NCBI RefSeq assembly: GCF_040605455.1
Contig: NZ_JBEXCV010000071.1
Location: forward strand, 1-41,544
Length of the DNA: 41,544 nucleotides
Origin: Embleya sp040605455
GTDB taxonomy: Bacteria > Actinomycetota > Actinomycetes > Streptomycetales > Streptomycetaceae
Direction: 5' to 3'
Below are positions 31,634 to 39,250 of the stretch, piece after piece (the stretch's first letter is position 1; every line of letters starts with the position of its first letter). The position numbers were made by a program, and so were the translations under genes. The notes under the pieces were generated by a model, which was not told where the DNA came from, made no database searches, and saw nothing but the letters and a program-made list of their open reading frames with translations.

Positions 31634-32236
31634 TCAGGCGGTCTCGGCGACCGCCCGGGGCGCGGCTCGGGCGTACACCGTGTCCAGGAGGTTGCGGACG
31701 AATCGGTCGAGGTCGTCCAGTCCGCTCGCTGCCAGGGTGTTCGGACCACCGGTCAATAGGTGTGGGATGGCGGCGTGCAAGGCCAGCGTCACGGCCGCGG
31801 CCCGATCCGGGGTGACCGTCAACCCGGCGGCTCGCTGGGCCCGTTCGAAGTCCGCGAAGTCCGCGGCCGCGATGGCGTCCAGAACGGACGCCAGCCACGG
31901 CCTGCGCGCCGCCTCCAACTGAAGCTCCAGGTATGCCAGCATTCGGGGTCGACCGGGTCCTGCGACGTTCTCCAGAAGCCTGCGCAGCATGACCACCAGG
32001 CTCTCGCGGTCGCCGGGCGCCGGTCCGGGCAACTCGCGGTAGAGCTCCAGGCATCGTTCCGCGACCGCACGCAGCAGCGCGTCCCTGGTCGGGAAGTAGT
32101 TCTTGGTGGTACCGAGCGGCACATCCGCGCCCGCGTCCACCGCACGGTGGGTCAGACCACGTCCGCCGAACTCCGCCAACACCTCGATGGCCGCGTCTCG
32201 CAGACGGTCTCGTCGATCCTGATTCACCTCGCCCAT
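31634..32236 (-). CDS. TetR-family repressor, likely controls itself and the esterase gene
   Basis: 200 aa from the ATG at 32236. The helix-turn-helix (about 8-55) reads RRDRLRDAAIEVLAEFGGRG and LTHRAVDAGADVPLGTTKNY, then FPTRDALLRAV. The C-terminal helices include VVMLRRLLENVAGPGRPRML and LYELPGP-type turns typical of PaaR/TetR_C_11-like members. The start codon is 3 bases from a doubled 16-bp operator whose sequence recurs before the esterase gene downstream on the same strand, 225 bases after the tetR stop. Autorepression plus control of the esterase is the simplest reading. The Shine-Dalgarno (GGGG) lies inside the operator. Confidence 0.9.
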   Translation of the reverse strand: MGEVNQDRRDRLRDAAIEVLAEFGGRGLTHRAVDAGADVPLGTTKNYFPTRDALLRAVAERCLELYRELPGPAPGDRESLVVMLRRLLENVAGPGRPRMLAYLELQLEAARRPWLASVLDAIAAADFADFERAQRAAGLTVTPDRAAAVTLALHAAIPHLLTGGPNTLAASGLDDLDRFVRNLLDTVYARAAPRAVAETA

Positions 32237-32238
32237 AT

Positions 32239-32268
32239 TACCCCAAACGTGGTACCCCACTTGTGGTG
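32239..32268. promoter_or_regulatory. TetR operator pair upstream of tetR
   Basis: TACCCCAAACGTGGTA (32239-32254) and TACCCCACTTGTGGTG (32253-32268) are two 16-bp near-palindromes overlapping by two bases, 14 bp apart, directly before the tetR start. Confidence 0.78.
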
Positions 32269-32367
32269 ATTCGTGCCCGCCGGCGAGGGACGCGACCGGC
32301 TGGGACGGCCCGCCGGGCCGTGTCCGGGTCGAGCGCTACGACCCGAACAGACCGTCTGCCGGCGGGA

Positions 32368-33003
32368 CTACGGCACGTCCGGGGTCGGGGGTACGTCCAT
32401 CACCAGGGCGACGATGGTGTCGATGACGCTCCCCATGTCCACGGTGGGGTCGATCAGCCACTGGTATTGGATGCCGTCCGCGGCGGCGAGGGCCAGGCGG
32501 GCGATGGCGTCGACATCGACGTCGAGGCGGATGCGCCCCCGGTGTCGCAGGTCGGCGAGGCCGTCGCGCAGGGCGGCCAGGATGTCGGTGGAGCGGACCT
32601 CGAAGAAGTCGCGTCCCGGGTGACCCGGAAAGCCGGCCGCGGCGGCCATGCTCACGTACAGGCGCACCAGGCCGGGGACATCGCCGTTGTGGCGCAATAT
32701 CTCGGCCATCCTGGTGAGCGGGTCGCCGCACGCGTCCTGGGGAACCTTCTCCCCGGCGACTCTGTCGCGTTCGCCGAGCACCCAGATCAGCAGTCCTTCA
32801 CGTGACCCGAAGTAGTGCAGGACGCCGGCTTGGGACATGCCCATGCGGTCGGCGATCTCCTTGATCAGGGCGCCCTTTTCGCCGAGCGTCGCGAAGACGT
32901 CGAGCGCCACTCCCAGGATCTGGTTGCGGCGGGCGACGCCCTTTGCGTAACGGCCGCGCGGCGTACGGATGTTGTCGTGGCGCGCCTGCCGCTCGGATTC
33001 CAT
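32368..33003 (-). CDS. TetR-family regulator
   Basis: 211 aa from the ATG at 33003 (weak AGGTTTTC upstream). A basic N-tail (TPRGRYAKGVARRNQI) leads to the helix-turn-helix (LGEKGALIKEIADRMGMSQA, then GVLHYFGSREGLLIWVL), the form seen in actinomycete TetR proteins with a TetR_C_6/BetI-like C-terminal domain (VRLYVSMAAAAGFPGHPGRD; IARLALAAADGIQYQWLID). The BetI-like DGIQYQWLxDP ending is clear. Target unknown: no divergent enzyme gene and no palindromic operator were found within 100 bases upstream. It is not obviously linked to the phosphonate cluster. Confidence 0.88.
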   Translation of the reverse strand: MESERQARHDNIRTPRGRYAKGVARRNQILGVALDVFATLGEKGALIKEIADRMGMSQAGVLHYFGSREGLLIWVLGERDRVAGEKVPQDACGDPLTRMAEILRHNGDVPGLVRLYVSMAAAAGFPGHPGRDFFEVRSTDILAALRDGLADLRHRGRIRLDVDVDAIARLALAAADGIQYQWLIDPTVDMGSVIDTIVALVMDVPPTPDVP

Positions 33004-33193
33004 GCGAGAAAACCTAGTCAAGTTCGATTTTTGCGTCCAGGCTTCCCGACCGTTCGACCAGTGCCGGTACGCACACCGGTACGGATCTGCGAACGACGGG
33101 CAACGGGGCCTGCATGACGGAGCGTCACATCGAGGCGAAACCTGGCCCGCGCCCTCCCGGAACCGAGCGCCGCGGTAGGTGAGGCGGTCCGCC

Positions 33194-33436
33194 GGCCCCA
33201 TCGGCTCCGGCACCCTCGACCGATACGGGCTGGGCGTCTCCAAGTTCGTGCTGCCCTGTGGAGGGACGGCCTGGAGCCACGGCGGCAACGTCATCGGCTG
33301 CTTCAGCCGCAGCTTCTCCAGCGAGGACGGCACCAAGCAGGTGACGATCGCCGGAAACCAGCACCACGGCGAGCCCGACAGCCGCGACCATTCGATCCTC
33401 ACGGGTGCCGCGGCGGACACACTCTGCGCCATGAAC
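33194..33436 (+). pseudogene. serine hydrolase (beta-lactamase-like) C-terminal fragment
   Basis: The frame reads GSGTLDRYGLGVSKFVLPCG then GTAWSHGGNVIGCFSRSFSS and DGTKQVTIAGNQ. This is the C-terminal end of Streptomyces D-Ala-D-Ala-carboxypeptidase/class C-like serine hydrolases. YGLG precedes the third active-site motif (HGG in place of HSG/HTG). The catalytic SxxK and YxN motifs lie in the missing N-terminal 250 or so residues. It stops matching after TLCAMN. A terminator follows, so the 3' end of an old gene survives. Confidence 0.72.
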
Positions 33437-33480
33437 CGAGGCGGCCCGCGCGGCAGTCCGCGACCCCGGCGACCGCCGCC

Positions 33481-33512
33481 GTGCCCGCCTCCGCCGCACC
33501 GGAGGCGGGCAC
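33481..33512. terminator. bidirectional terminator (copy 2)
   Basis: GTGCCCGCCTCCG and CGGAGGCGGGCAC form a perfect 13-bp stem with a different 6-base loop. It lies between the serine hydrolase remnant and the end of the phosphonate transporter operon. The stem is identical to that at 23841-23872. Confidence 0.88.
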
Positions 33513-33566
33513 GACGGCGGCACGCTCCCGGGTGTCGAACTCGGCGCGAACGGCGCCCGGCCGGCC

Positions 33567-34676
33567 CTATGCCCGCGCCGGTTCCTTGCGAGGTGCGACC
33601 AGTACGGGTCGGTCCGGTAGGGCGAGTTCGACGTGCGAGCCCAGTGGCAGCGTGGTGGTGGCGTGCGAGGGTACGTCGACCTTGACCGTTGCTCCGGCGG
33701 CCGAGCGCACGCTCAGGCGGGTGATCGCGCCCAGGAAGGCCGCGCCGAGCACCTGCGCCGAGCCGTCCGCCGCGGCCACCACCTCGATCGATTCCGGGCG
33801 CAGCAGCACGTCCACGTCGCCGTGCGCCGGGTCGCCGTCGATCGGCAGGGTGCGGCCGAGCACGTGCACCGTCGCACCGTCGGCGTGAGCGGGAATCCGG
33901 CTCATCACCCCGACGAACTCGGCTACGAAGGCGGTCGCCGGACGGGCGTACAGCTGCGCCGGCGGCGCGCACTGTTCGAGTCGGCCCGCGTTCATCACCG
34001 CGACCCGGTCGGCGAGCGAGAGCGCCTCCTCCTGGTCGTGGGTCACGAACAGCGTGGTAATGCCCAACTCCTGCTGGAGCCGCCTGATTTCGTCCCGCAG
34101 GGTCAGCCGCACGCGGGCGTCCAGCGCGGACAGCGGCTCGTCGAGCAGCAGGACCCGCGGACGCAGCGCCAGTGCCCGGGCCAGCGCGATCCGCTGTTGC
34201 TGGCCGCCGGAGAGCTGGTGCGGATAGCGGCCGGCCTGGTCCGGCAGGCCGACCAATTCCAGGAGTTCGCCGGCGCGAGCACGCCGCTCGACCCGACCCA
34301 CGCCCCGCATCCGCAGGCCGAACGCGACGTTGTCCAGCGCGCTCAGGTGCGGGAACAGGCTGTACGACTGGAAGACCATGCCCGCGTCGCGTCGATGCGC
34401 GGGGACTCGGGTGATGTCCTCGCCGTCGACGAGCACCTCGCCCGCGTCGGGATGCTCGAAGCCCGCGACCACCCGTAGTGCGGTGGTCTTGCCGCACCCG
34501 GACGGGCCCAGGAGGGCCACGAGTTCGCCTTGGTTGACCGTCAGGTCCAGCCCGGCCAGGGCCCGCACATCACCGAACGAGCGTTGTAGGCCCCGGAATT
34601 CGACGGTCGCACCGGTGCCGGCAATCTGCGTCCCGTCCTCGGCGAGGATCTTCGGTTGGTCGAACGTCATGGTCAC
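33567..34676 (-). CDS. ABC transporter ATPase (putative organophosphonate importer)
   Basis: 369 aa from a GTG that overlaps the permease stop (GTGA) with GGAG five bases before; an ATG two codons later is also possible. Complete ATPase: Walker A GPSGCGKTT, Q-loop MVFQSYSLFPHL, signature LSGGQQQRIALARALALRPR, Walker B VLLLDEPLSALD, switch FVTHDQEEAL. The C-terminal TOBE domain (about 285-365; VDVLLRPESIEVV, GAAFLGAITRLSV) marks the PotA/CysA-like importer class. It is the last gene of a four-gene operon, SBP, permease, permease, ATPase. It sits in the cytoplasm on the permease dimer and powers uptake. Confidence 0.95.
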   Translation of the reverse strand: MTMTFDQPKILAEDGTQIAGTGATVEFRGLQRSFGDVRALAGLDLTVNQGELVALLGPSGCGKTTALRVVAGFEHPDAGEVLVDGEDITRVPAHRRDAGMVFQSYSLFPHLSALDNVAFGLRMRGVGRVERRARAGELLELVGLPDQAGRYPHQLSGGQQQRIALARALALRPRVLLLDEPLSALDARVRLTLRDEIRRLQQELGITTLFVTHDQEEALSLADRVAVMNAGRLEQCAPPAQLYARPATAFVAEFVGVMSRIPAHADGATVHVLGRTLPIDGDPAHGDVDVLLRPESIEVVAAADGSAQVLGAAFLGAITRLSVRSAAGATVKVDVPSHATTTLPLGSHVELALPDRPVLVAPRKEPARA

Positions 34677-35521
34677 GAGGTCTCCGGGGTGGTCTTCGTC
34701 CGGGCGCTGCGCGGCCGGCCGGCGGTGGCGAGTGCGAGCAGCAGCACCCAGGTGACGAGCAGGCCGATCACCGACACCGCGACCGACATCTCGGCCTGCG
34801 AGCCGCCGATGCCGACGATCCACACGGCGAAGGGACGGTAGCCCAGGATCGCGGCCACGGTGTACTCGCCGAGCACGAGCGCGAGGGTCAGGAACGCGGT
34901 GTTGAGCAGCGCGCCGCGCAGGTTCGGCAGGACCACCTGGAACACCGCGCGCGGCCAGTTCGCGCCGCACGCGCGCGCCGCCTCGACCAGCACCTTCAGG
35001 TCGATCGCGGCGAGCCCGCCGTCGAGCGTGCGATACGCCAGCGGCAGCGCCATCAGCGTGTACGCGAGCACGAGCACGACGGGGAAGTCCGGGTCCTGGA
35101 TGGCGATGAACGTGTCGTACAGCGGGGTGTCGGCCAGGTGGTCCGGCCCCCATCGCAGCACCGTGCCGATGCCGGCGACCAGCGCGATGGCGGGGACCAC
35201 CAGTGGCAGTGAGCACACCACCTCGATCACCCAGCGCAGTCGCGGCGCGGTCAACCGCACGGTGATCAGCGCGGGCACCAGCAACAGCAACACCAATGCC
35301 ACGGTGGCGGCGGCCAGTTCGAGGGTGAGCGTGAGGCTGTCGAGGAAGCCGTCGGCCCCCAGGATCCCGGTGTACGCGTCGAATGTGATGCCTTGGCCGG
35401 GCACGTCGATGCTGAAAACCACCGAACACACCATCGGCAGCAGGAAGTACGTCCCGGCGATCACCAGGACGACGCCTCGCGACCAGCGGATCCGGCCGCG
35501 CAGTGCGGCTAGTCGAGCCAT
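34673..35521 (-). CDS. ABC transporter permease 2
   Basis: 282 aa from an ATG with CAGGAGCGCC. About six membrane helices (SRGVVLVIAGTYFLLPMVCS; LELAAATVALVLLLLVPALI; WVIEVVCSLPLVVPAIALVA; VLVLAYTLMALPLAYRTLDG; FLTLALVLGEYTVAAILGY; SVIGLLVTWVLLLALATAG). The coupling EAA loop is VEAARACGANWPRAVFQVVLP, shared by the binding-protein-dependent importer inner-membrane family. Its start overlaps the end of permease 1 by 13 bases, and its stop overlaps the ATPase start. Together the two permeases form the translocation path. Confidence 0.93.
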   Translation of the reverse strand: MARLAALRGRIRWSRGVVLVIAGTYFLLPMVCSVVFSIDVPGQGITFDAYTGILGADGFLDSLTLTLELAAATVALVLLLLVPALITVRLTAPRLRWVIEVVCSLPLVVPAIALVAGIGTVLRWGPDHLADTPLYDTFIAIQDPDFPVVLVLAYTLMALPLAYRTLDGGLAAIDLKVLVEAARACGANWPRAVFQVVLPNLRGALLNTAFLTLALVLGEYTVAAILGYRPFAVWIVGIGGSQAEMSVAVSVIGLLVTWVLLLALATAGRPRSARTKTTPETS

Positions 35522-36447
35522 CGGGCGCTCCTGCGCTGAAGGGGCAGATGGACGGCGGTGACCAGGCCGGCCACCACCACCATGTCCAGGCTGAGCGCGA
35601 GCGCCACGTTCCCCTGGTCGACCAGGACGTTGCCGGACAGCGCGTCGGCGATCTGCATCGTCACCAACGGCACGGAACTGCCGACCATCGCCGCGGCCGT
35701 CGCATAGGCCGCGAACGCCGAGCCGAAGAGCAGCACGAATCCGCCGAGCAGTGCTGGGGTCAGGATCGGCAGCGCGACGTGCACCCAGTAGCGGAACGCG
35801 TTGGCCCCGTTGTTGCGCGCCGCCTCGCGCCACTGCCTGCGCAGTCCTTCGAGGGAGGGGGTCAGGATGAGCACCATGAGCGGAATCAGGAAGTAGAGGT
35901 AGACCACGGACAGTCCGGTGAAGCTGTAGAGGCTCCAGCCGTGTTCGGTCAGGTCGAACTTGCCGGTCACCACGCCCGCGTTGCCCAGCGTTGCCACGAA
36001 CGCGAAGGCGAGTGCGACCCCGCCGAAGTTGGCGAGTACGCCGGAGGCGGTCAGTACGGCCTCGCGGACGAAGCGAAAGCGCGAGGTCACCACGGTGTAG
36101 GCGATCGGCAGCGCGCATCCGGTGGCGATCAGCGCCGTGACCGCGGACAGCTTCACGCTGCCGATCAACGCGGTCAGGTAGGCGCCTTGCACGGACGCGG
36201 ACATGTTGGCGCCGGTGGCCTGTACCCCGTCGGGGGCGGTCGCGGGTGTGGTGAAGGCGCCGAAGACCATCGCGGCCGTCGGTACGCCGAAGACCACGGC
36301 GGCGAACAGCAACAACGGCGCGACGCCGAGCCAGTGCGGCACGCGGCGCCGCCGCCGCGGCCGGGCCACGCTCCGCTCGCGCGAGGCGAGCGAAGGCGCG
36401 ATCCGGACCGCGGCGGGCGCGCCGACGTCGGAGAGGTCGGTGCTCAT
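35509..36447 (-). CDS. ABC transporter permease 1
   Basis: 312 aa. A basic cytoplasmic N-terminus (ARPRRRRRVPHWLG) is followed by six helices (VAPLLLFAAVVFGVPTAAMV; AYLTALIGSVKLSAVTALIA; ASGVLANFGGVALAFAFVAT; SLYSFTGLSVVYLYFLIPLM; and two more). The EAA motif is REAARNNGANAFRYWVHVALP. It is of the same class as permease 2 and similar to spermidine/putrescine or 2-AEP permeases. The ATG overlaps the SBP stop (ATGA). Heterodimer with permease 2 inferred. Confidence 0.93.
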   Translation of the reverse strand: MSTDLSDVGAPAAVRIAPSLASRERSVARPRRRRRVPHWLGVAPLLLFAAVVFGVPTAAMVFGAFTTPATAPDGVQATGANMSASVQGAYLTALIGSVKLSAVTALIATGCALPIAYTVVTSRFRFVREAVLTASGVLANFGGVALAFAFVATLGNAGVVTGKFDLTEHGWSLYSFTGLSVVYLYFLIPLMVLILTPSLEGLRRQWREAARNNGANAFRYWVHVALPILTPALLGGFVLLFGSAFAAYATAAAMVGSSVPLVTMQIADALSGNVLVDQGNVALALSLDMVVVAGLVTAVHLPLQRRSARWLD

Positions 36448-37631
36448 CCGGCGACTGCCTGGCCCCAGCCACCGGTGAGGACCTTCTTGGCGTTGTCGAC
36501 CTGGTCCGGAGTCGGGAAGACCGGGGCGCCGGCGCCGGGCACAGCGGGCAGCTTCGCGGCGAATCCGGCGTCCAGCGTGCCGGCCTCCTTCATGGCGCCC
36601 ATCAGGGCCGGGCGGGCGTAGCCCTTGAGCCACAGGTTCTGGCCTTCGGGGCTGTACAGGAACTCCTGCCACAGGCGCGCGGCGGCCGGGTGCGGTGCCC
36701 ACTTCACGATCGCCTGCGAGTAGTACTGCGCGTAGACGCCGTCGGCGGGGATGTTCACCTGCCAGTCGACGCCCTTGGACTTGAACTCGTCCGCGTAGCC
36801 GGCGTTGAGGTAGTCCCAGTCGATGCTGATCGGCGTCTCGCCCTTTTGCACGGTGGCCGGGGTCGACTCGACCGGGTTGTAGTTGCCGTTCTTCTTGAGC
36901 TTGGCGAAGAAGTCCAGGCCGGGCTGGATGTTGTCGAACGAGCCGCCGCTCGCCAGGGCCGCCGCGTACACGCCGCCGAACGCCGAGCCGGACTTGGTCG
37001 GGTTGCCGTTGAGCGCGACCTGGCCCTTGTACTGCGGCTTGAGCAGGTCGGCGAACGTCTTGGGGCACTCCTTGATCCGCGCGGCGTCGCAGCCGATCGA
37101 GATGTAGCCGCCGTAGTCGTTGAACCAGCGGCCCTGCGCGTCCTTCTGCGGCTCGGGGATCTTGTCGAACGCGGCGACCTTGTACGGCGCGAGCAGGTCC
37201 TGCTTCGCGGCGCTGAGCGCGAACGCGTTGCCCAGGTCCACCACGTCGGGCGAGCGGTCCTGGCCCTTGCGTTGGGTCACCGCGTTGATCTCGTCCTGGG
37301 ACGCGCCGTCGGGGTTCTCGACCTCGACCTTGATGCCGTACTTCGCCTGGAAGGCGTCGATCAGCGCGCCGTAGTTGGCCCAGTCGCGGGGCAGCGCGAT
37401 CGCGTTGAGCCTGCCCTCCTTCTTCGCGGCGGCCACCAGTGCCTCCATGCCACCGAAGTCCTGGACGGACGTGGCCGACGCCGCGTCCTTGGCCGCGGCG
37501 GGAGCGCCCGGCGCGGCGGAGGTGCCGGCCGCAGGCTTCTTGTCGGATGCCGAGCCGCACGCGCTCAGGGTGAGCGCGGCCACGGCAAGGCCGGCGACCA
37601 GTCCGGTCGCACGAACGCGGAGCACTGTCAC
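36444..37631 (-). CDS. ABC transporter substrate-binding lipoprotein
   Basis: 395 aa from a GTG with AGGAGAACCCC. The signal peptide ends in a lipobox (VAALTLSACGSASDKKPAAG; Cys about 25). The two-lobed periplasmic-type binding fold (about 55-390) has RLNAIALPRDWANYGALIDA, PDVVDLGNAF, GNPTKSGSAFGGVYAAAL and PISIDWDYLNAGYADE, like family-1/PotD-type binding proteins. Known 2-aminoethylphosphonate binding proteins belong to this general class. The genome context (TmpA/TmpB-like oxygenases) suggests a quaternary-ammonium or amino-phosphonate ligand. Aromatic residues (WFNDYGGY; QYYSQAIVKW) could form a cation-binding cage; this is speculation. It is first gene of the importer operon. Confidence 0.93.
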   Translation of the reverse strand: MTVLRVRATGLVAGLAVAALTLSACGSASDKKPAAGTSAAPGAPAAAKDAASATSVQDFGGMEALVAAAKKEGRLNAIALPRDWANYGALIDAFQAKYGIKVEVENPDGASQDEINAVTQRKGQDRSPDVVDLGNAFALSAAKQDLLAPYKVAAFDKIPEPQKDAQGRWFNDYGGYISIGCDAARIKECPKTFADLLKPQYKGQVALNGNPTKSGSAFGGVYAAALASGGSFDNIQPGLDFFAKLKKNGNYNPVESTPATVQKGETPISIDWDYLNAGYADEFKSKGVDWQVNIPADGVYAQYYSQAIVKWAPHPAAARLWQEFLYSPEGQNLWLKGYARPALMGAMKEAGTLDAGFAAKLPAVPGAGAPVFPTPDQVDNAKKVLTGGWGQAVAG

Positions 37632-37663
37632 GGGGTTCTCCTGGAGCTTCGAATGGTGTGCCG

Positions 37664-37681
37664 GAGTTGGCTGTACAACTT
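37664..37681. promoter_or_regulatory. HutC/PhnF-type operator, importer promoter
   Basis: GAGTTGGCTGTACAACTT is an 18-bp imperfect palindrome 33 bp upstream of the SBP start. It differs from the operator before the tmpA-like gene (40345-40362) at two bases and has the GT-CT-N2-AC core of HutC-family sites. Confidence 0.78.
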
Positions 37682-37836
37682 GGTCCAGTACGCCCGACGT
37701 CGATGTCGGCAACGTGAACGCAGGCACACGGGCGTGCGAGGTTCCCGGGAAATGGGCGTGCGGCCCGGCAGGCTCTCGACGAACGGGTAGGGTCGCCACG
37801 GTCGGACGTCCCGGCAATGGAATTCGGGGGGTGGCG

Positions 37837-38583
37837 ATGGGGGTTCAGGGCGAGGCGCGGTATCGGCAGGTCGCGGCCGATCTGCGGGAGGCGATCACGA
37901 CCGGCAGGTACGGCTCCGGCGGCCGCTTGCCCGCCGAGGGCGACCTCGCGCAGCATTACGGCGTCTCCCGCGGCACGGTGCGCCAAGCGCTCGCGGTGTT
38001 GCGCGCGGACGGGATGGTCACGTCCCGACGCGGCACCCGCCGGGTGGTGCTGGGGGCAGCCCGGACGCAGAGTTTCGCCGAACTGCTGAGTTTCACCCGC
38101 TGGGCGCGCTCGATCGGCGAGGAGCCCGGCGGGCGAACCGTGGCGATCGAGCCGGCGGCGGGCGATCCGGGCGAGTGCGCGCAGTTGGGCCTGGAGCCGG
38201 GGTCGACGGTGTTCCGGGTGCTGCGGTTGCGGACGCTCTCGCGGGTACCGGTGATGATCGAGCGCACGATCTATCCCGAGCGGATCGGGGCCTTGGTGCA
38301 CGGTTTCCCGATCGACGCGGTCTCGCACACCGAGCCTCTGGAGGACCTCGGCGTATTGTTCACCGACGCCGACCACACGATCGATCAGTGGCCGGCCGAC
38401 GCGGAGGACGCCCGCCTGCTGGGGTGCCCGCCGGGCACGTCGCTGCTGCGCGAACGGCGCCGCACGACGGACCCGACGGGCGTGCCCGTGGAGTGGTCGC
38501 AGGACCGTTACCTCCCGGGCACCGTGGCCTTCACGGTGCACAACTCGGTGGCCACGACGGCGCTGTACCGCCGACGCGGCTGA
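37837..38583 (+). CDS. GntR-family (HutC/PhnF type) transcriptional regulator
   Basis: 248 aa from ATG 37837; a GTG two codons earlier is possible. The winged helix (about 5-72) reads RYRQVAADLREAITTGRYGS, LPAEGDLAQHYGVSRGTVRQ and ALAVLRADGMV. A UTRA effector domain (about 90-245) has TVFRVLRLRTLSRVPVMIER and ERRRTTDPTGVPVEWSQDRY. PhnF-like proteins of this subfamily repress phosphonate uptake and use until phosphonate or phosphate state changes. It is divergent from the importer, 205 bases away, with an operator between. It is the most likely ligand of both 18-bp operators. Confidence 0.92.
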   Translation: MGVQGEARYRQVAADLREAITTGRYGSGGRLPAEGDLAQHYGVSRGTVRQALAVLRADGMVTSRRGTRRVVLGAARTQSFAELLSFTRWARSIGEEPGGRTVAIEPAAGDPGECAQLGLEPGSTVFRVLRLRTLSRVPVMIERTIYPERIGALVHGFPIDAVSHTEPLEDLGVLFTDADHTIDQWPADAEDARLLGCPPGTSLLRERRRTTDPTGVPVEWSQDRYLPGTVAFTVHNSVATTALYRRRG

Positions 38584-38642
38584 CCGGGCCCGCGGCGGAC
38601 GATCGCACCGGCGGCGGTCGGCCCGACCGCGGCGGATCGGCC

Positions 38643-38679
38643 CGGTCGGCGCTTGCGGGCAGGCGCGCCGAGCCGACCG
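38643..38679. terminator. hairpin between GntR gene and tmpB-like gene
   Basis: CGGTCGGC and GCCGACCG pair (8 bp) around a 21-base loop directly beside the tmpB-like stop. Nearby, GCGGTCGG-C-CCGACCGC (38614-38630) is a second palindrome. Either could end the convergent transcripts. Confidence 0.45.
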
Positions 38680-38680
38680 T

Positions 38681-39250
38681 TCACGGCAGCAGCAGCCGGG
38701 TCAGCAACGGCCGGAAGTGGGCGAAGTCCGGGACGGACACGTCGGCGTCCTTCGCCGCCTCGTCCCAGCGCCGCACCCGCACCGCGTCGAGCGCGTACGG
38801 CCCGTCCGCGAACGCGCGTGCCTCGGCCTCGCCCATCGGCCCGCCCTGCACACGGAGCGTGTACACGGACGCGTCCGACAGGCGTGCCGCATAGCCCGGC
38901 TCGGTGGCGCACAGGTAGCGCTTCGCCGCCACGTGCAGCCGGATCGGCTCGGTCACCTCGGGCCCGAACCGCTTCGCGAGCCGATCGGCGCCGGTGTGGC
39001 TGTGCCGGTTGTCCTCGCCCGCCATCAGGTCGCGGCCGGTCAGCGGCCCGTGGAAGTGCCCGATGTCATGCATCAGCGCGGCCGCGATCAGGTGCTCGGG
39101 CGCGCTCTCCGCCTCGGCGATCGCCCCGGCCTGCAACATGTGTTCGGCCATCGTCACCGCCTCGCCGAGGTATTCACCCGCGCCCTGGTCGGCGAACAGG
39201 TCGGCGAGTTCGTCGAGGATGGCCGTGTCGATCTCCCGGCGGTCCGTCAT
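38681..39250 (-). CDS. tmpB: HD-domain di-iron oxygenase (TmpB/PhnZ-like)
   Basis: 189 aa from an ATG overlapping the preceding stop (ATGA). All PhnZ-type ligands can be placed: His in TMAEHMLQ, HD in LMHDIGHFHG, His in NRHSHTGADRL, His in RLHVAAKRYL and Asp in RVRRWDEAAKDAD. The lid motif EYLGE matches PhnZ's Tyr24/Glu27 spacing. The family of mixed-valence di-iron enzymes oxidatively cleaves 1-hydroxy-alkylphosphonates to carboxylate plus phosphate. With a TmpA-like partner, the predicted reaction gives glycine betaine and phosphate from 1-hydroxy-2-(trimethylammonio)ethylphosphonate. A PhnZ-like role on the non-methylated amine is an alternative. Confidence 0.85.
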   Translation of the reverse strand: MTDRREIDTAILDELADLFADQGAGEYLGEAVTMAEHMLQAGAIAEAESAPEHLIAAALMHDIGHFHGPLTGRDLMAGEDNRHSHTGADRLAKRFGPEVTEPIRLHVAAKRYLCATEPGYAARLSDASVYTLRVQGGPMGEAEARAFADGPYALDAVRVRRWDEAAKDADVSVPDFAHFRPLLTRLLLP

